Source: Pseudomonas sp. Irchel s3h14
Lineage (GTDB): Bacteria > Pseudomonadota > Gammaproteobacteria > Pseudomonadales > Pseudomonadaceae
Direction: 5' to 3'
Assembly (NCBI RefSeq): GCF_900187425.1
Contig: NZ_FYDJ01000021.1
Span: forward strand, 29,018 to 93,017
DNA length: 64,000 nucleotides
Within the stretch, counting starts at the first letter, position 1. Every line of letters begins with the position of its first letter. Below the pieces are notes generated by a model. That model made no database searches and was not told the origin of the DNA. It saw only the letters and a program-made list of their open reading frames with translations. The position numbers and the translations under genes were made by a program. This document shows, piece after piece, positions 8,461-16,949 of this stretch.

Positions 8461-9443
8461 TGGACAGCGTCGATCTGAATGTCCTGCGCAGCGTGCTCGA
8501 ATGGCGCCGCGCCGGTCAGCGGGTGGTGTTGTACAGCGTGGTCCAGACCTGGGGCACCGCGCCTCGGGCACCTGGCGCCATGCTGGCCTTGCGTGAAGAT
8601 GGCGTGGTGATTGGCTCGGTGTCCGGTGGTTGTGTCGAAGACGATTTGATTGCCCGGCTGCACGACGGTCGTATTCCCGCCGATGGGCCGCCGGTGCAAT
8701 TGATCACTTACGGCGTCACCCGTGAGGAGGCGGCACGCTTCGGTTTGCCGTGCGGCGGCACCTTGCGCCTGACCGAGGAGCGAGTCGGCGATCCGGCTTG
8801 GGTCGCCGAGTTGCTGGCGCGCTGCGAGGCGCATGAAATCGTTGCTCGCTCACTCAGTGTCGAGACGGGTGAAGTCATGCTGCAACCGGCTGACAAGACG
8901 GATGTCCTGACGTTCGACGGCAAGACGCTGCGGGCCATTTACGGCCCGCGTTGGCGGTTGCTGCTGATCGGTGCGGGGCAGTTGTCCCGTTATGTCGCCG
9001 AGATGGCGCGGCTGCTGGATTTCGAAGTGCTGATCTGCGATCCACGTACCGAGTTCGTTTACGGCTGGGAAGAGCAGCACGGACGATTTGTTTCGGGCAT
9101 GCCCGATGACGCGGTGCTCAGCATCCAGACTGACGAGCGTACGGCCATCGTCGCGCTGACCCACGATCCTCGACTCGATGACATGGCCCTGCTCACGGCG
9201 CTGGATTCCAGGGCGTTTTATGTCGGTGCGCTGGGCTCGCGGATCAACAGCCAGAAACGCCGGGACAACCTCGCTCAGCTAGGCTTGTCACAAGAGGCAA
9301 TCGATCGGCTGCATGGTCCGATCGGTTTGCACATTGGCAGCCACACACCGGCGGAAATCGCCTTGTCGCTGCTGGCCGAAATCGTGGCGATCAAAAACGG
9401 CGTCGAGCTCAAGCAGAAGAAGCTGTTGCAGGAGGTGGTATGA
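8460..9443 (+). CDS. XdhC/CoxI-family molybdenum-enzyme maturation protein
   Basis: XdhC proteins bind molybdenum cofactor, support its sulfuration and insert it into xanthine-dehydrogenase-type enzymes. The 327 residues show the N-terminal XdhC/CoxI domain (GTAPRAPGAML near residue 31, SGGCVEDDL near 57) and a C-terminal Rossmann domain (LLIGAGQLSRYVAEMA, then FYVGALGSR). The start overlaps the large-subunit stop by one base (TGATG) and the end overlaps the next gene by four. Its job is surely maturation of the enzyme just upstream. Confidence 0.9.
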   Translation: MDSVDLNVLRSVLEWRRAGQRVVLYSVVQTWGTAPRAPGAMLALREDGVVIGSVSGGCVEDDLIARLHDGRIPADGPPVQLITYGVTREEAARFGLPCGGTLRLTEERVGDPAWVAELLARCEAHEIVARSLSVETGEVMLQPADKTDVLTFDGKTLRAIYGPRWRLLLIGAGQLSRYVAEMARLLDFEVLICDPRTEFVYGWEEQHGRFVSGMPDDAVLSIQTDERTAIVALTHDPRLDDMALLTALDSRAFYVGALGSRINSQKRRDNLAQLGLSQEAIDRLHGPIGLHIGSHTPAEIALSLLAEIVAIKNGVELKQKKLLQEVV

Positions 9444-10033
9444 GCGAGCCCATCGGCGTCATTGTGCTGGCAGCGGGGCAGGGCAGTCGGTTTCGACAGG
9501 AGGCCGGTGCCGAGAGGGACAAGCTGGTGGCGGATTGCACGGGACGCGAGGGTGCTGTTCATTCGATGATCGAGCAAGTGCTGGTGAATTTGCCGGCCTC
9601 CCTTGAGAAGCGCGTCCTGGTGACCACTGTGGATCGACCACAAGTGATCCGTATGGCCAAGGCTTATGGTTGCGAGATTGTGCTGATCGAATCGACCGGC
9701 ATGGGCGACAGCATCGCGGCCGGGGTGGCGGCGTGTCTGCAGCTCGGCGGCTGGTTGATTGTGCTGGGGGATATGCCGTTTATCTTGCCGTCGAGTATTG
9801 AACGTGTGGTGGCGGGGATTGCTGATGACGCCGTCAGTGTTCCGGTGCATCAAGGCGAGTATGGGCATCCGGTGGGATTTGGGCGCAGCTTTGGTTCGGC
9901 ATTGAGGGCGTTGTCCGGTGATCGAGGCGCCAAGGCGTTGTTTGCGCAGGCGAGAGTCGTCGAGGTGGCCGTGGACGATCCCGGGGTGTTGTGGGATGTG
10001 GATGTTCCAGAGAAATTGATCTACCCGCAATGA
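9440..10033 (+). CDS. MobA-like NTP transferase (molybdenum cofactor cytidylyl/guanylyltransferase family)
   Basis: This 197-residue nucleotidyltransferase has the family start IGVIVLAAGQGSRF, a later GMGDSIAAGVAA motif near residue 89 and VLGDMPF near 110. In this family (MocA/MobA) the product attaches CMP or GMP to molybdopterin. Xanthine-oxidase-family enzymes usually use the cytosine form, so MocA-like activity is the better guess. It is the last gene of the hydroxylase operon and overlaps xdhC by 4 bases. Confidence 0.87.
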   Translation: MSEPIGVIVLAAGQGSRFRQEAGAERDKLVADCTGREGAVHSMIEQVLVNLPASLEKRVLVTTVDRPQVIRMAKAYGCEIVLIESTGMGDSIAAGVAACLQLGGWLIVLGDMPFILPSSIERVVAGIADDAVSVPVHQGEYGHPVGFGRSFGSALRALSGDRGAKALFAQARVVEVAVDDPGVLWDVDVPEKLIYPQ

Positions 10034-10040
10034 TCGTAAT

Positions 10041-10153
10041 GATCGTTCCCACGCTCTGCGTGGGAATGCAGCCCGGGACGCTCCGCGTCCCTCTCGAGAG
10101 CTGGAACGCGGAGCGTCCCTTGAGGCATTCCCACGCGGAGCGTGGGAACGATC
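10041..10153. repeat. Nested palindromic intergenic repeat (GATCGTTCCCACGC family)
   Basis: The outer arms begin GATCGTTCCCACGC and end GCGTGGGAACGATC, and the inside holds a second inverted pair (GGGACGCTCCGCGTCCC and GGAACGCGGAGCGTCCC). A short single-hairpin copy of the same family is at 38751-38781. This is a REP-like element of the kind common between Pseudomonas genes. Confidence 0.85.
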
Positions 10154-10167
10154 GAAACCGCAGACAT

Positions 10168-10204
10168 AAAAAAGCCCCGCCTGGATCACCAGGCGGGGCT
10201 TTTT
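10168..10204. terminator. Bidirectional terminator between the mobA-like gene and rne
   Basis: The strong stem AGCCCCGCCTGG/CCAGGCGGGGCT is flanked by A6 on the left and T5 on the right, so it can end transcription from the plus-strand hydroxylase operon and from rne on the minus strand. Confidence 0.9.
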
Positions 10205-10218
10205 AGTGGCCGATGGAA

Positions 10219-13200
10219 TCAGACGAGAGGTTTAGGCTCGTGTTCTTTTTCCAGGGCTTGCTCGTGTTGCTCTACCGCTTCCTGAACGGAGCGCGGTGCT
10301 TCGTCGATCACCGATTCAGCGGGTTCGGCAGCAGCGACTTCAGCAGCCGGGGCAGGTGCTGCCTCGACGACTTCAGCGACAACCGGTGCTGGTTCGACAG
10401 CCGCCGGAGCAGCAGCGGCAGCCAGTTCGGCTTCCTTCTGCAGACGCTCCTCTTCACGCTTGCGACGACGCACTTCACGCGGATCGTTCGGTGCACGGCC
10501 ACTTGGCGTCAGGGCGCTGACAGGGGCAGCTTCGACTTCCGGTACGGCCACTTCGGCAACAACCGGCGCTTCAACCACCGGAGCAGGCTCGGCAGCAGCA
10601 ACCACTGGCTCGGACACCATGGCCTCGGCTTCTGGCGCTTCGGCGGCGGCTGGCTCGGCAACCCAGTTGAACGCGGTTTGCTCTTCGCGAACTTCACGGA
10701 CAGCTTCGGTCACTGTTTCGACAACCGGTTCTGCGGCAACCACTGGCTCAGCGGCAGCTTCAACGACAGGCTGTACTTCACGAACCGGGGCGACTTCGAT
10801 TTCCGGAGCGGCGGTGGCTTCGACCGGAGTCGTTGCTTCAACCACTGGCGCTTCCACTGGAGCAGTTTCCAGGGTGGCGGCAGTCGCGCGTTCGGCTTGC
10901 TCGTTAGCCTGTGCTTCGGCTGGAGCGCTGATCACGGTGCTGGCAACGGCTGCGGTAACAGCCAGGCCGGCGGCCAGATCGGCAGCGCTTGGCGCTTCGT
11001 TGGTTTCGGCAGCTTCGTTACCTTCGGCGGACTCGGATTCTTCCGAACCTTCGATCACATTACCGTTGGCATCGCGCTGACGCTCACGACGGTTGCTGCG
11101 ACGACGCTGGCCACGGGAGCGGCGGCGCGGACGATCGCCTTCGGTGCCGTCCTGACCGTCTTCCTGCAGTTGCTCTTCGTTGGTAACCAGCTCTTCTTCA
11201 GCTACTGCGGCAGCGGCTTGCTCGGCACGTGGCTGACGTTCTTCACGCGGTGGGCGTGGAGCACGTTCTTCACGTGGCTGGCGAGCTGGACGCTCTTCAG
11301 CGGTAGCGGTAACAGTAGCAGCAGCGGCCGGAGCAGCATCAAGAGGCTCGCGCAATTCACGAACCGGACGCTCTTCACGATCGCCACGTGGTTTGCGATC
11401 TTCGCGAGGAGCGCGCGGTGCACGTTCTTCACGAGGAGCGCGTGGTGCGCGCTCTTCACGTGGAGCGCGTTCTTCGCGGGCGACTGTTACTGCTGGAGTT
11501 TCCTCGCGGGCTTCGCGTGGCTCACGTGGTGCGCGCTCTTCACGCGGTGCACGTTCCTCACGAGGCTTGCGTTCTTCATCGCGGCGACCATTACGGTTGC
11601 GGCTCTGTTGACGACCGTTGCGACGCTCTTCGTTGCGGGCCGGACGCTCGGTGGTCGCTGGTTTTTCAACCACAACCGGAGCAGCAGGCTCTTCCTTGGT
11701 TGCGAACAGGCTGACCAGCGACTTCACCAGGCCTTTGAACAGGCTTGGCTCTGGCGCGGCGGCCGGTGCGGCAACAGGTGCGGCAGCGACGACTTCGGTC
11801 GGAACCGGAGCGTTGGCGCGGGCCGGAGCAGTCTTGACCGCGGCTTCCTGGCGAACCAGGGTGCGGGTCGCAGCGGCTGGCTGGACTTCTTCGACTTCGG
11901 CAGCGGCAGCAGCGATTTCGTAGCTGGACTGACCGACCGCGGCTTCCGGGCTGTCATCGCGCAAACGCTGCACTTCGAAGTGCGGCGTTTCGAGGTGATC
12001 GTTCGGCAGAATGACGATGCGGGCACGGGTGCGCAGTTCGATCTTGGTGATCGAGTTGCGTTTTTCGTTGAGCAGGAACGCGGCGACCGGGATCGGCACT
12101 TGGGCGCGAACTTCGGCAGTGCGGTCTTTCAGGGCTTCTTCTTCGATCAGGCGCAGGATCGCCAGCGACAGCGATTCAACGTCACGGATGATGCCGGTGC
12201 CGTTGCAACGCGGGCAAACGATGCCGCTGCTTTCGCCCAGCGATGGACGCAGGCGCTGACGGGACATTTCCAGCAGGCCGAAGCGCGAGATGCGACCGAC
12301 TTGCACGCGAGCGCGGTCGGCTTCCAGGCATTCGCGGACTTTCTCTTCCACGGCGCGCTGGTTCTTGGCAGGGGTCATGTCGATGAAGTCGATGACGATC
12401 AGGCCGCCGATGTCGCGCAAGCGCAACTGACGGGCGATTTCTTCGGCGGCTTCAAGGTTGGTCTGCAGAGCGGTTTCTTCGATGTCGCTGCCTTTGGTGG
12501 CGCGCGCCGAGTTGATGTCGATGGACACCAGGGCTTCGGTCGGATCGATAACGATGGAGCCGCCGGAAGGCAGTTCAACGACGCGCTGGAAAGCGGTCTC
12601 GATCTGGCTTTCGATCTGGAAACGGTTGAACAGCGGAACGCTGTCTTCGTACAGCTTGATCTTGCTGGCGTACTGCGGCATCACCTGGCGGATGAAGGTC
12701 AGGGCTTCGTCCTGGGCTTCAACGCTGTCGATCAGCACTTCGCCGATGTCCTGGCGCAGGTAATCGCGGATGGCGCGGATGATCACGTTGCTTTCCTGGT
12801 AGATCAGGAACGGCGCGGAGCGATCCAGCGAGGCTTCTTTGATGGCGGTCCAGAGTTGCAGCAGGTAGTCGAGGTCCCACTGCATTTCTTCGCTGCTGCG
12901 GCCCAGGCCGGCAGTGCGAACGATCAGACCCATGTCGGCTGGTGCAACCAGGCCGTTCAGGGCTTCACGCAGTTCGTTGCGCTCTTCACCTTCGATGCGA
13001 CGGGAAATACCGCCGGCACGCGGGTTGTTCGGCATCAGAACCAGGTAACGACCGGCCAGGCTGATGAAGGTGGTCAGGGCTGCGCCCTTGTTGCCACGTT
13101 CTTCTTTTTCGACCTGAACGATGACTTCCTGGCCTTCGCTCAGGACGTCCTTGATGTTGACGCGGCCTTCGGGGGCTTTCTTGAAGTATTCGCGGGAGAT

Positions 13201-13416
13201 TTCTTTGAGGGGCAGGAAGCCGTGGCGCTCAGAGCCGAAATCGACAAAGGCAGCCTCAAGGCTTGGTTCGATGCGAGTAATCCGGCCTTTATAGATGTTG
13301 GCCTTTTTCTGCTCGCGTGCACCGGATTCGATGTCCAGGTCGTAGAGGCGTTGGCCATCTACCAGTGCAACACGCAACTCTTCGGGTTGAGTTGCGTTAA
13401 TCAGCATTCTTTTCAT
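10219..13416 (-). CDS. rne: Ribonuclease E
   Basis: RNase E is the essential endoribonuclease that starts mRNA decay, processes rRNA and tRNA, and scaffolds the degradosome at the inner membrane. Of 1065 residues, the N-terminal half is catalytic: S1 RNA-binding domain about 35-120, metal ligands Asp300 (VSIDINSA) and Asp343 (VIDFIDM), and the zinc-link CPRC at 401-404 for tetramer assembly. After residue 500 the sequence is low-complexity, rich in Arg/Glu/Pro then Ala/Val/Glu, with tandem REERAP-type units; this is the disordered scaffold half. I chose MKRMLINATQ as start; 16 upstream in-frame codons are probably leader. Confidence 0.97.
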   Translation of the reverse strand: MKRMLINATQPEELRVALVDGQRLYDLDIESGAREQKKANIYKGRITRIEPSLEAAFVDFGSERHGFLPLKEISREYFKKAPEGRVNIKDVLSEGQEVIVQVEKEERGNKGAALTTFISLAGRYLVLMPNNPRAGGISRRIEGEERNELREALNGLVAPADMGLIVRTAGLGRSSEEMQWDLDYLLQLWTAIKEASLDRSAPFLIYQESNVIIRAIRDYLRQDIGEVLIDSVEAQDEALTFIRQVMPQYASKIKLYEDSVPLFNRFQIESQIETAFQRVVELPSGGSIVIDPTEALVSIDINSARATKGSDIEETALQTNLEAAEEIARQLRLRDIGGLIVIDFIDMTPAKNQRAVEEKVRECLEADRARVQVGRISRFGLLEMSRQRLRPSLGESSGIVCPRCNGTGIIRDVESLSLAILRLIEEEALKDRTAEVRAQVPIPVAAFLLNEKRNSITKIELRTRARIVILPNDHLETPHFEVQRLRDDSPEAAVGQSSYEIAAAAAEVEEVQPAAATRTLVRQEAAVKTAPARANAPVPTEVVAAAPVAAPAAAPEPSLFKGLVKSLVSLFATKEEPAAPVVVEKPATTERPARNEERRNGRQQSRNRNGRRDEERKPREERAPREERAPREPREAREETPAVTVAREERAPREERAPRAPREERAPRAPREDRKPRGDREERPVRELREPLDAAPAAAATVTATAEERPARQPREERAPRPPREERQPRAEQAAAAVAEEELVTNEEQLQEDGQDGTEGDRPRRRSRGQRRRSNRRERQRDANGNVIEGSEESESAEGNEAAETNEAPSAADLAAGLAVTAAVASTVISAPAEAQANEQAERATAATLETAPVEAPVVEATTPVEATAAPEIEVAPVREVQPVVEAAAEPVVAAEPVVETVTEAVREVREEQTAFNWVAEPAAAEAPEAEAMVSEPVVAAAEPAPVVEAPVVAEVAVPEVEAAPVSALTPSGRAPNDPREVRRRKREEERLQKEAELAAAAAPAAVEPAPVVAEVVEAAPAPAAEVAAAEPAESVIDEAPRSVQEAVEQHEQALEKEHEPKPLV

Positions 13417-14052
13417 GTAGTACCGTCGGTTTCCGGGCTGCCGGAAACGGCGTTCGGCACACACGACTTCTCATGGTCGGTGTCAGGTGCGTCAGGAGTG
13501 GTTGGACACTCCAGTGTCTAGCGAACCCCGACCAATTGGGCCGGCGTCGCGACGTACGCGTCCTGCTTGCTGTGGCTACTTAAGCACTCAGTCAGGAGGA
13601 GGAATCAACCAGCGGCTGTGGACGAGATGAAGCGTCTTGATAAAGCCTATTGCTACACAGTCCAGCGGTTGTGCATCTCCACCCTACACGTATCCCTGAT
13701 AATTCGGGTGCTGCCGCGCGCAGAATCCGCAGCGGGTTGGCATTTACCGTGAGCTCCGAAAGGGGAGGTCACGCATCATGGCTAATTTAGGCGTTGTTTC
13801 CGAAGCGTTCGCTCGGGGTTGTTCGTAGCTGACTGCACTTTGTGAACTGGCCGTGAATATTTGCTCGCAAGGCGAGTGAAAACTCTGCTTTGCGGCATGC
13901 TTCAGGCCTCATGTCACCTGCGCTCGTTACAACTGCAAACTCTACCGTTTCGTAGCGAAAGCCCCGTAGGACGGCCTCTCGTCCTCGTGAATTGCGTTGG
14001 TCAGGGCCGGTTTTTGACCGTTAGTCCGCTGTCCAGGCCACTTTTGGCGGCG
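13417..14052 (-). promoter_or_regulatory. Long 5' leader of rne (about 635 nt)
   Basis: This stretch of roughly 700 bases between rne and rluC holds no convincing gene. A good minus-strand promoter at 14059-14087 would give an rne leader of about 635 nt. In E. coli the rne leader folds into hairpins bound by RNase E for feedback control. Here an 8-bp perfect hairpin (GTTTCCGG/CCGGAAAC, 4-nt loop) sits at 13429-13448, 12 bases before the start codon. Leader function is inferred by analogy. Confidence 0.65.
13429..13448 (-). promoter_or_regulatory. Hairpin just upstream of the rne start codon
   Basis: A perfect 8-bp stem GTTTCCGG/CCGGAAAC with a 4-nt loop ends 12 bases before the rne ATG. Only a weak ribosome-binding sequence separates it from the start, so it is placed to influence translation or be an RNase E target. 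Confidence 0.6.
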
Positions 14053-14058
14053 TTCGCG

Positions 14059-14087
14059 ACTATAGCAGCAATGATTAAGTGCTTCAA
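14059..14087 (-). promoter_or_regulatory. Sigma-70 promoter of rne
   Basis: On the minus strand TTGAAG (14087-14082), a 17-base spacer and TATAGT (14064-14059) make a strong promoter match firing toward rne. It lies back to back with the rluC promoter region, and the candidate -35 elements overlap. Confidence 0.75.
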
Positions 14088-14103
14088 TTCCATAAAAAAT
14101 TGT

Positions 14104-14109
14104 TATCAT
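14104..14109 (+). promoter_or_regulatory. Probable -10 element of rluC, very close to its start codon
   Basis: TATCAT ends 7 bases before the rluC ATG at 14117. The best -35 candidate, GCTTCA, lies 17 bases upstream at 14081-14086. Transcription would start at or next to the ATG, and no Shine-Dalgarno sequence precedes the ATG. Confidence 0.45.
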
Positions 14110-14116
14110 CCGCGCC

Positions 14117-15079
14117 ATGACGACTACTGCCCCTTCGACCCCAGCCGTACAACTGCTGGAGGTCTCGCCGGAATATGCCGGCCAACGTATTGATAACTTC
14201 CTACTCGCTCGGCTTAAAGGCGTGCCCAAGACCTTGATTTACCGCATTTTGCGCAAGGGCGAAGTGCGGGTGAACAAAGGTCGGATCAAGCCCGAATACA
14301 AGCTGCAGGCGGGCGATATCGTGCGCGTGCCGCCGGTTCGCGTGCCTGAGCGCGACGAACCGGTGCCGCTGGCCCAAGGCCTGCTGCAGCGCCTCGAAGC
14401 CTCGATTGTCTTCGAAGACAAGGCGTTGATCGTGATCAACAAGCCTTGCGGCATCGCGGTTCATGGCGGCAGCGGCCTGACTTACGGGGTGATCGAAGCC
14501 TTTCGTCAGTTGCGTCCCGATTGCAAAGAGCTTGAACTGGTTCATCGTCTCGACCGTGATACGTCCGGCCTGTTGATGATCGCCAAGAAGCGCAGCATGC
14601 TGCGTCACTTGCACACGGCATTGCGCGGCGATGGCGTCGATAAGCGCTACATGGCGCTGGTTCGCGGCAACTGGGCGGCCTCGATCAAGCAAGTCCGAGC
14701 GTCGCTGGGCAAGAGCAACCTGCGCTCCGGCGAGCGTATGGTCGAGGTCGACGAGGAGGAGGGGAAGGAGTCCGTGACCGTGTTCAAGGTCCTGCGCCGC
14801 TTCGGCGACTTTGCCACCCTGATCGAAGCCAAGCCGATTACCGGCCGGACTCACCAGATCCGCGTCCACACCTTGCACGCCGGGCATTGCATCGCCGGCG
14901 ATACCAAATATGGCGATGAAGGCTTCAGCAAAGAGATTCGTGACCTGGGCGGAAAGCGCCTGTTCCTGCACGCCTACATGCTGACCGTGCCGCTGCCGGA
15001 TGGTGGTGAGCTGAAGTTGCAGGCGCCGGTCGACGAGATGTGGGCCAAAACCGTGGAGCGATTGAGTGCGCCCATCTGA
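14117..15079 (+). CDS. rluC: 23S rRNA pseudouridine synthase RluC
   Basis: RluC converts uridines 955, 2504 and 2580 of 23S rRNA to pseudouridine. Of 320 residues, an S4 RNA-binding domain covers about 20-80 (RIDNFLLARLKG..KTLIYRILRKGEVRVN) and the catalytic domain follows with HRLDRDTSG, where Asp146 is the predicted nucleophile. Divergence from rne is conserved in gammaproteobacteria. The start has no Shine-Dalgarno sequence. The 3' end overlaps the HAD gene by 14 bases. Confidence 0.95.
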   Translation: MTTTAPSTPAVQLLEVSPEYAGQRIDNFLLARLKGVPKTLIYRILRKGEVRVNKGRIKPEYKLQAGDIVRVPPVRVPERDEPVPLAQGLLQRLEASIVFEDKALIVINKPCGIAVHGGSGLTYGVIEAFRQLRPDCKELELVHRLDRDTSGLLMIAKKRSMLRHLHTALRGDGVDKRYMALVRGNWAASIKQVRASLGKSNLRSGERMVEVDEEEGKESVTVFKVLRRFGDFATLIEAKPITGRTHQIRVHTLHAGHCIAGDTKYGDEGFSKEIRDLGGKRLFLHAYMLTVPLPDGGELKLQAPVDEMWAKTVERLSAPI

Positions 15080-15728
15080 TTACAAACTGCTGATTTTCGA
15101 TTGGGACGGTACTCTCGCCGACTCCATTGGTCGGATTGTCGAGTCGATGCACGTCGCGTCCGAGCGCTCCGGATTTCAGTTGCGTGATGATTTTGCTGTC
15201 AAAGGCATCATCGGTCTGGGTCTGCCGGAAGCGATTCGCACGTTGTATCCGCAAATCAGCGATGCTGAGCTGATCGCATTCCGTGAGTACTATGCTGATC
15301 ACTACATCGCCTCGGAAGCCGTGCCTTCGCCGTTGTTCGAGGGTGTGGTCGAGTCGATGGAAGCGTTTCGTGCTGAGGGTTATCACTTGGCGGTCGCGAC
15401 CGGCAAGGCTCGTCGCGGGCTGGATCGGGTGCTGAAGTCTCACGGCTGGGAAGATTATTTCGATATCACCCGCGCGGCTGACGAAACCGCTAGCAAACCC
15501 CATCCGTTGATGCTCGAGCAGATCCTCGCTCACTGCGAGGTTCGCCCGGAGCAGGCACTGATGGTGGGCGATTCGTCCTTTGATTTGCAGATGGCGCGCA
15601 ACGCCGGCATGGATTCGGTGGCTGTCAGCTACGGCGCGCAATCGATCGAAGCGTTGAAATTATTCGAGCCGGCACTGGCTATTGATCGTTTTTCAGAATT
15701 GCATGCCTGGCTGAGTCAGCGGGCTTAA
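15066..15728 (+). CDS. HAD-family hydrolase (phosphoglycolate phosphatase-like)
   Basis: This 220-residue cytosolic HAD hydrolase has motif I FDWDGTLADS (nucleophile Asp12, Asp14), motif II near VATGKA (about residue 115) and motif IV VGDSSFDLQMARNAG (about 160). The cap insertion places it in the subfamily with Gph-like phosphatases; the substrate is unknown. It starts at a GTG inside rluC and belongs to the rluC-HAD-sppA operon. Confidence 0.88.
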   Translation: MRPSDYKLLIFDWDGTLADSIGRIVESMHVASERSGFQLRDDFAVKGIIGLGLPEAIRTLYPQISDAELIAFREYYADHYIASEAVPSPLFEGVVESMEAFRAEGYHLAVATGKARRGLDRVLKSHGWEDYFDITRAADETASKPHPLMLEQILAHCEVRPEQALMVGDSSFDLQMARNAGMDSVAVSYGAQSIEALKLFEPALAIDRFSELHAWLSQRA

Positions 15729-15754
15729 TAGGTTTTTTTTCTGGGGTGGATGTC

Positions 15755-16744
15755 ATGACCGACGAATGGAAAGCGCCCGCCAAGGCGAGCGCAGAGAGCG
15801 GTGACGAGAAAAGCTGGAAGCTGCTGGAAAAGACCCTGCTGGCTAGCGTGCAAGAGCAGCGCCGGTCCCGTCGCTGGGGGATTTTCTTCAAGCTGCTGAC
15901 CTTTGTGTACCTGTTTGGCGCGTTGATCCTGTTCACGCCGCTGATGGACATGGAAAAAGCTGCCACCCGCAGTGGCAACTACACCGCGCTGATCGACGTG
16001 ACCGGCATGATTGCCGACAAGGAGCCAGCCAGCGCTGACAACATCGTCGGCAGCCTGCGTGCAGCGTTCGAGGACAAGAAGGTCAAAGGTGTCATCCTGC
16101 GAATCAACAGTCCGGGTGGCAGTCCGGTGCAGTCGGGTTACGTCTATGACGAGATCCGCCGTTTGCGCGGCCTGCATCCGGACACCAGGCTTTACGCGGT
16201 GATCTCGGATTTGGGCGCTTCCGGTGCTTATTACATCGCCAGTGCGGCGGATCAGATCTACGCCGACAAGGCGAGCCTGGTGGGTTCCATTGGTGTGACG
16301 GCAGCCGGCTATGGCTTTGTCGGGACGATGGAGAAGCTGGGTGTCGAGCGACGCACTTACACGTCCGGCGAGCATAAATCGTTCCTCGATCCTTTCCAGC
16401 CGCAGAAGCCTGAAGAAACTCAGTTCTGGCAGGGCGTACTCGATACCACTCATCAGCAGTTCATCAGCAGCGTCAAGAAAGGTCGTGGCGACCGTCTCAA
16501 GGACAAGGAGCATCCGGAGTTGTTCTCCGGGTTGGTCTGGTCTGGTGAGCAGGCACTGTCGCTGGGCCTGATCGATGGCCTGGGAAATGCCAGTTCGGTG
16601 GCGCGTGACGTGATCGGCGAGAAAGAGCTGGTGGACTTCACCGTTCAGGAGTCGCCATTCGATCGCTTCTCGAAAAAACTGGGTGCCAGCGTGGCTGAGC
16701 ATCTGGCGATGTGGATGGGCTTCCAGGGACCTTCGTTGCGCTGA
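15755..16744 (+). CDS. sppA: Signal peptide peptidase SppA, short form
   Basis: SppA is a membrane-anchored serine protease that degrades cleaved signal peptides. Of 329 residues, one membrane helix lies near 42-62. The S49 peptidase domain carries the Ser/Lys dyad: Ser156 in DLGASGAYY and Lys208 in GEHKSFLDPF. It is half the length of E. coli SppA, as usual for the 36-kDa form. The ATG at 15755 is preferred to a GTG at 15746; TGGGG lies upstream. A terminator follows. Confidence 0.93.
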   Translation: MTDEWKAPAKASAESGDEKSWKLLEKTLLASVQEQRRSRRWGIFFKLLTFVYLFGALILFTPLMDMEKAATRSGNYTALIDVTGMIADKEPASADNIVGSLRAAFEDKKVKGVILRINSPGGSPVQSGYVYDEIRRLRGLHPDTRLYAVISDLGASGAYYIASAADQIYADKASLVGSIGVTAAGYGFVGTMEKLGVERRTYTSGEHKSFLDPFQPQKPEETQFWQGVLDTTHQQFISSVKKGRGDRLKDKEHPELFSGLVWSGEQALSLGLIDGLGNASSVARDVIGEKELVDFTVQESPFDRFSKKLGASVAEHLAMWMGFQGPSLR

Positions 16745-16758
16745 TTCTCCTTCGGCAT

Positions 16759-16788
16759 AAAAAACCGGCCCAAGTGGCCGGTTTTTTT
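16759..16788 (+). terminator. Terminator after sppA
   Basis: The stem AAAACCGGCC/GGCCGGTTTT with a 5-nt loop is followed by T7. It ends the rluC-HAD-sppA operon. Confidence 0.9.
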
Positions 16789-16801
16789 ATGTCTGCGCGG
16801 T

Positions 16802-16940
16802 CTCTGTAGCAGCTGGCGAAGCCTGCGTTCGAGTGCGTAGCGCTCGCCAAACCATACACCGCAACCTTTCAGATAAACCGCGCAATCCGGATTTGCGAGC
16901 GCTGCGCACTCGAACGCAGGCTTCGCCAGCTGCTACAGAG
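16802..16940. repeat. Long inverted repeat (CTGTAGCAGCTGGCGAAG family)
   Basis: Arms of 46 bases (16802-16847 and 16895-16940) are complementary with a single mismatch and enclose 47 bases of unrelated sequence. It resembles the paired REP-like elements of fluorescent pseudomonads, but its sequence family differs from the other repeats in this window. It lies between sppA and maf, which converge. Confidence 0.85.
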
Positions 16941-16949
16941 CTGTGGTGT

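Noticed and set aside
11230..11600. Repeats in rne considered as a CRISPR array
   Set aside because: Units are short, in frame and coding (REERAP-type), without constant repeats and unique spacers.
10213..13521. Open frame of 1102 codons on the plus strand opposite rne
   Set aside because: It is an antisense shadow of the biased codon use in rne; its Gly/Phe/Arg-rich composition has no family character, and rne is certain.
13567..13752. Small plus-strand frames in the rne leader region
   Set aside because: No ribosome site, no family similarity, and they lie opposite the probable rne leader.
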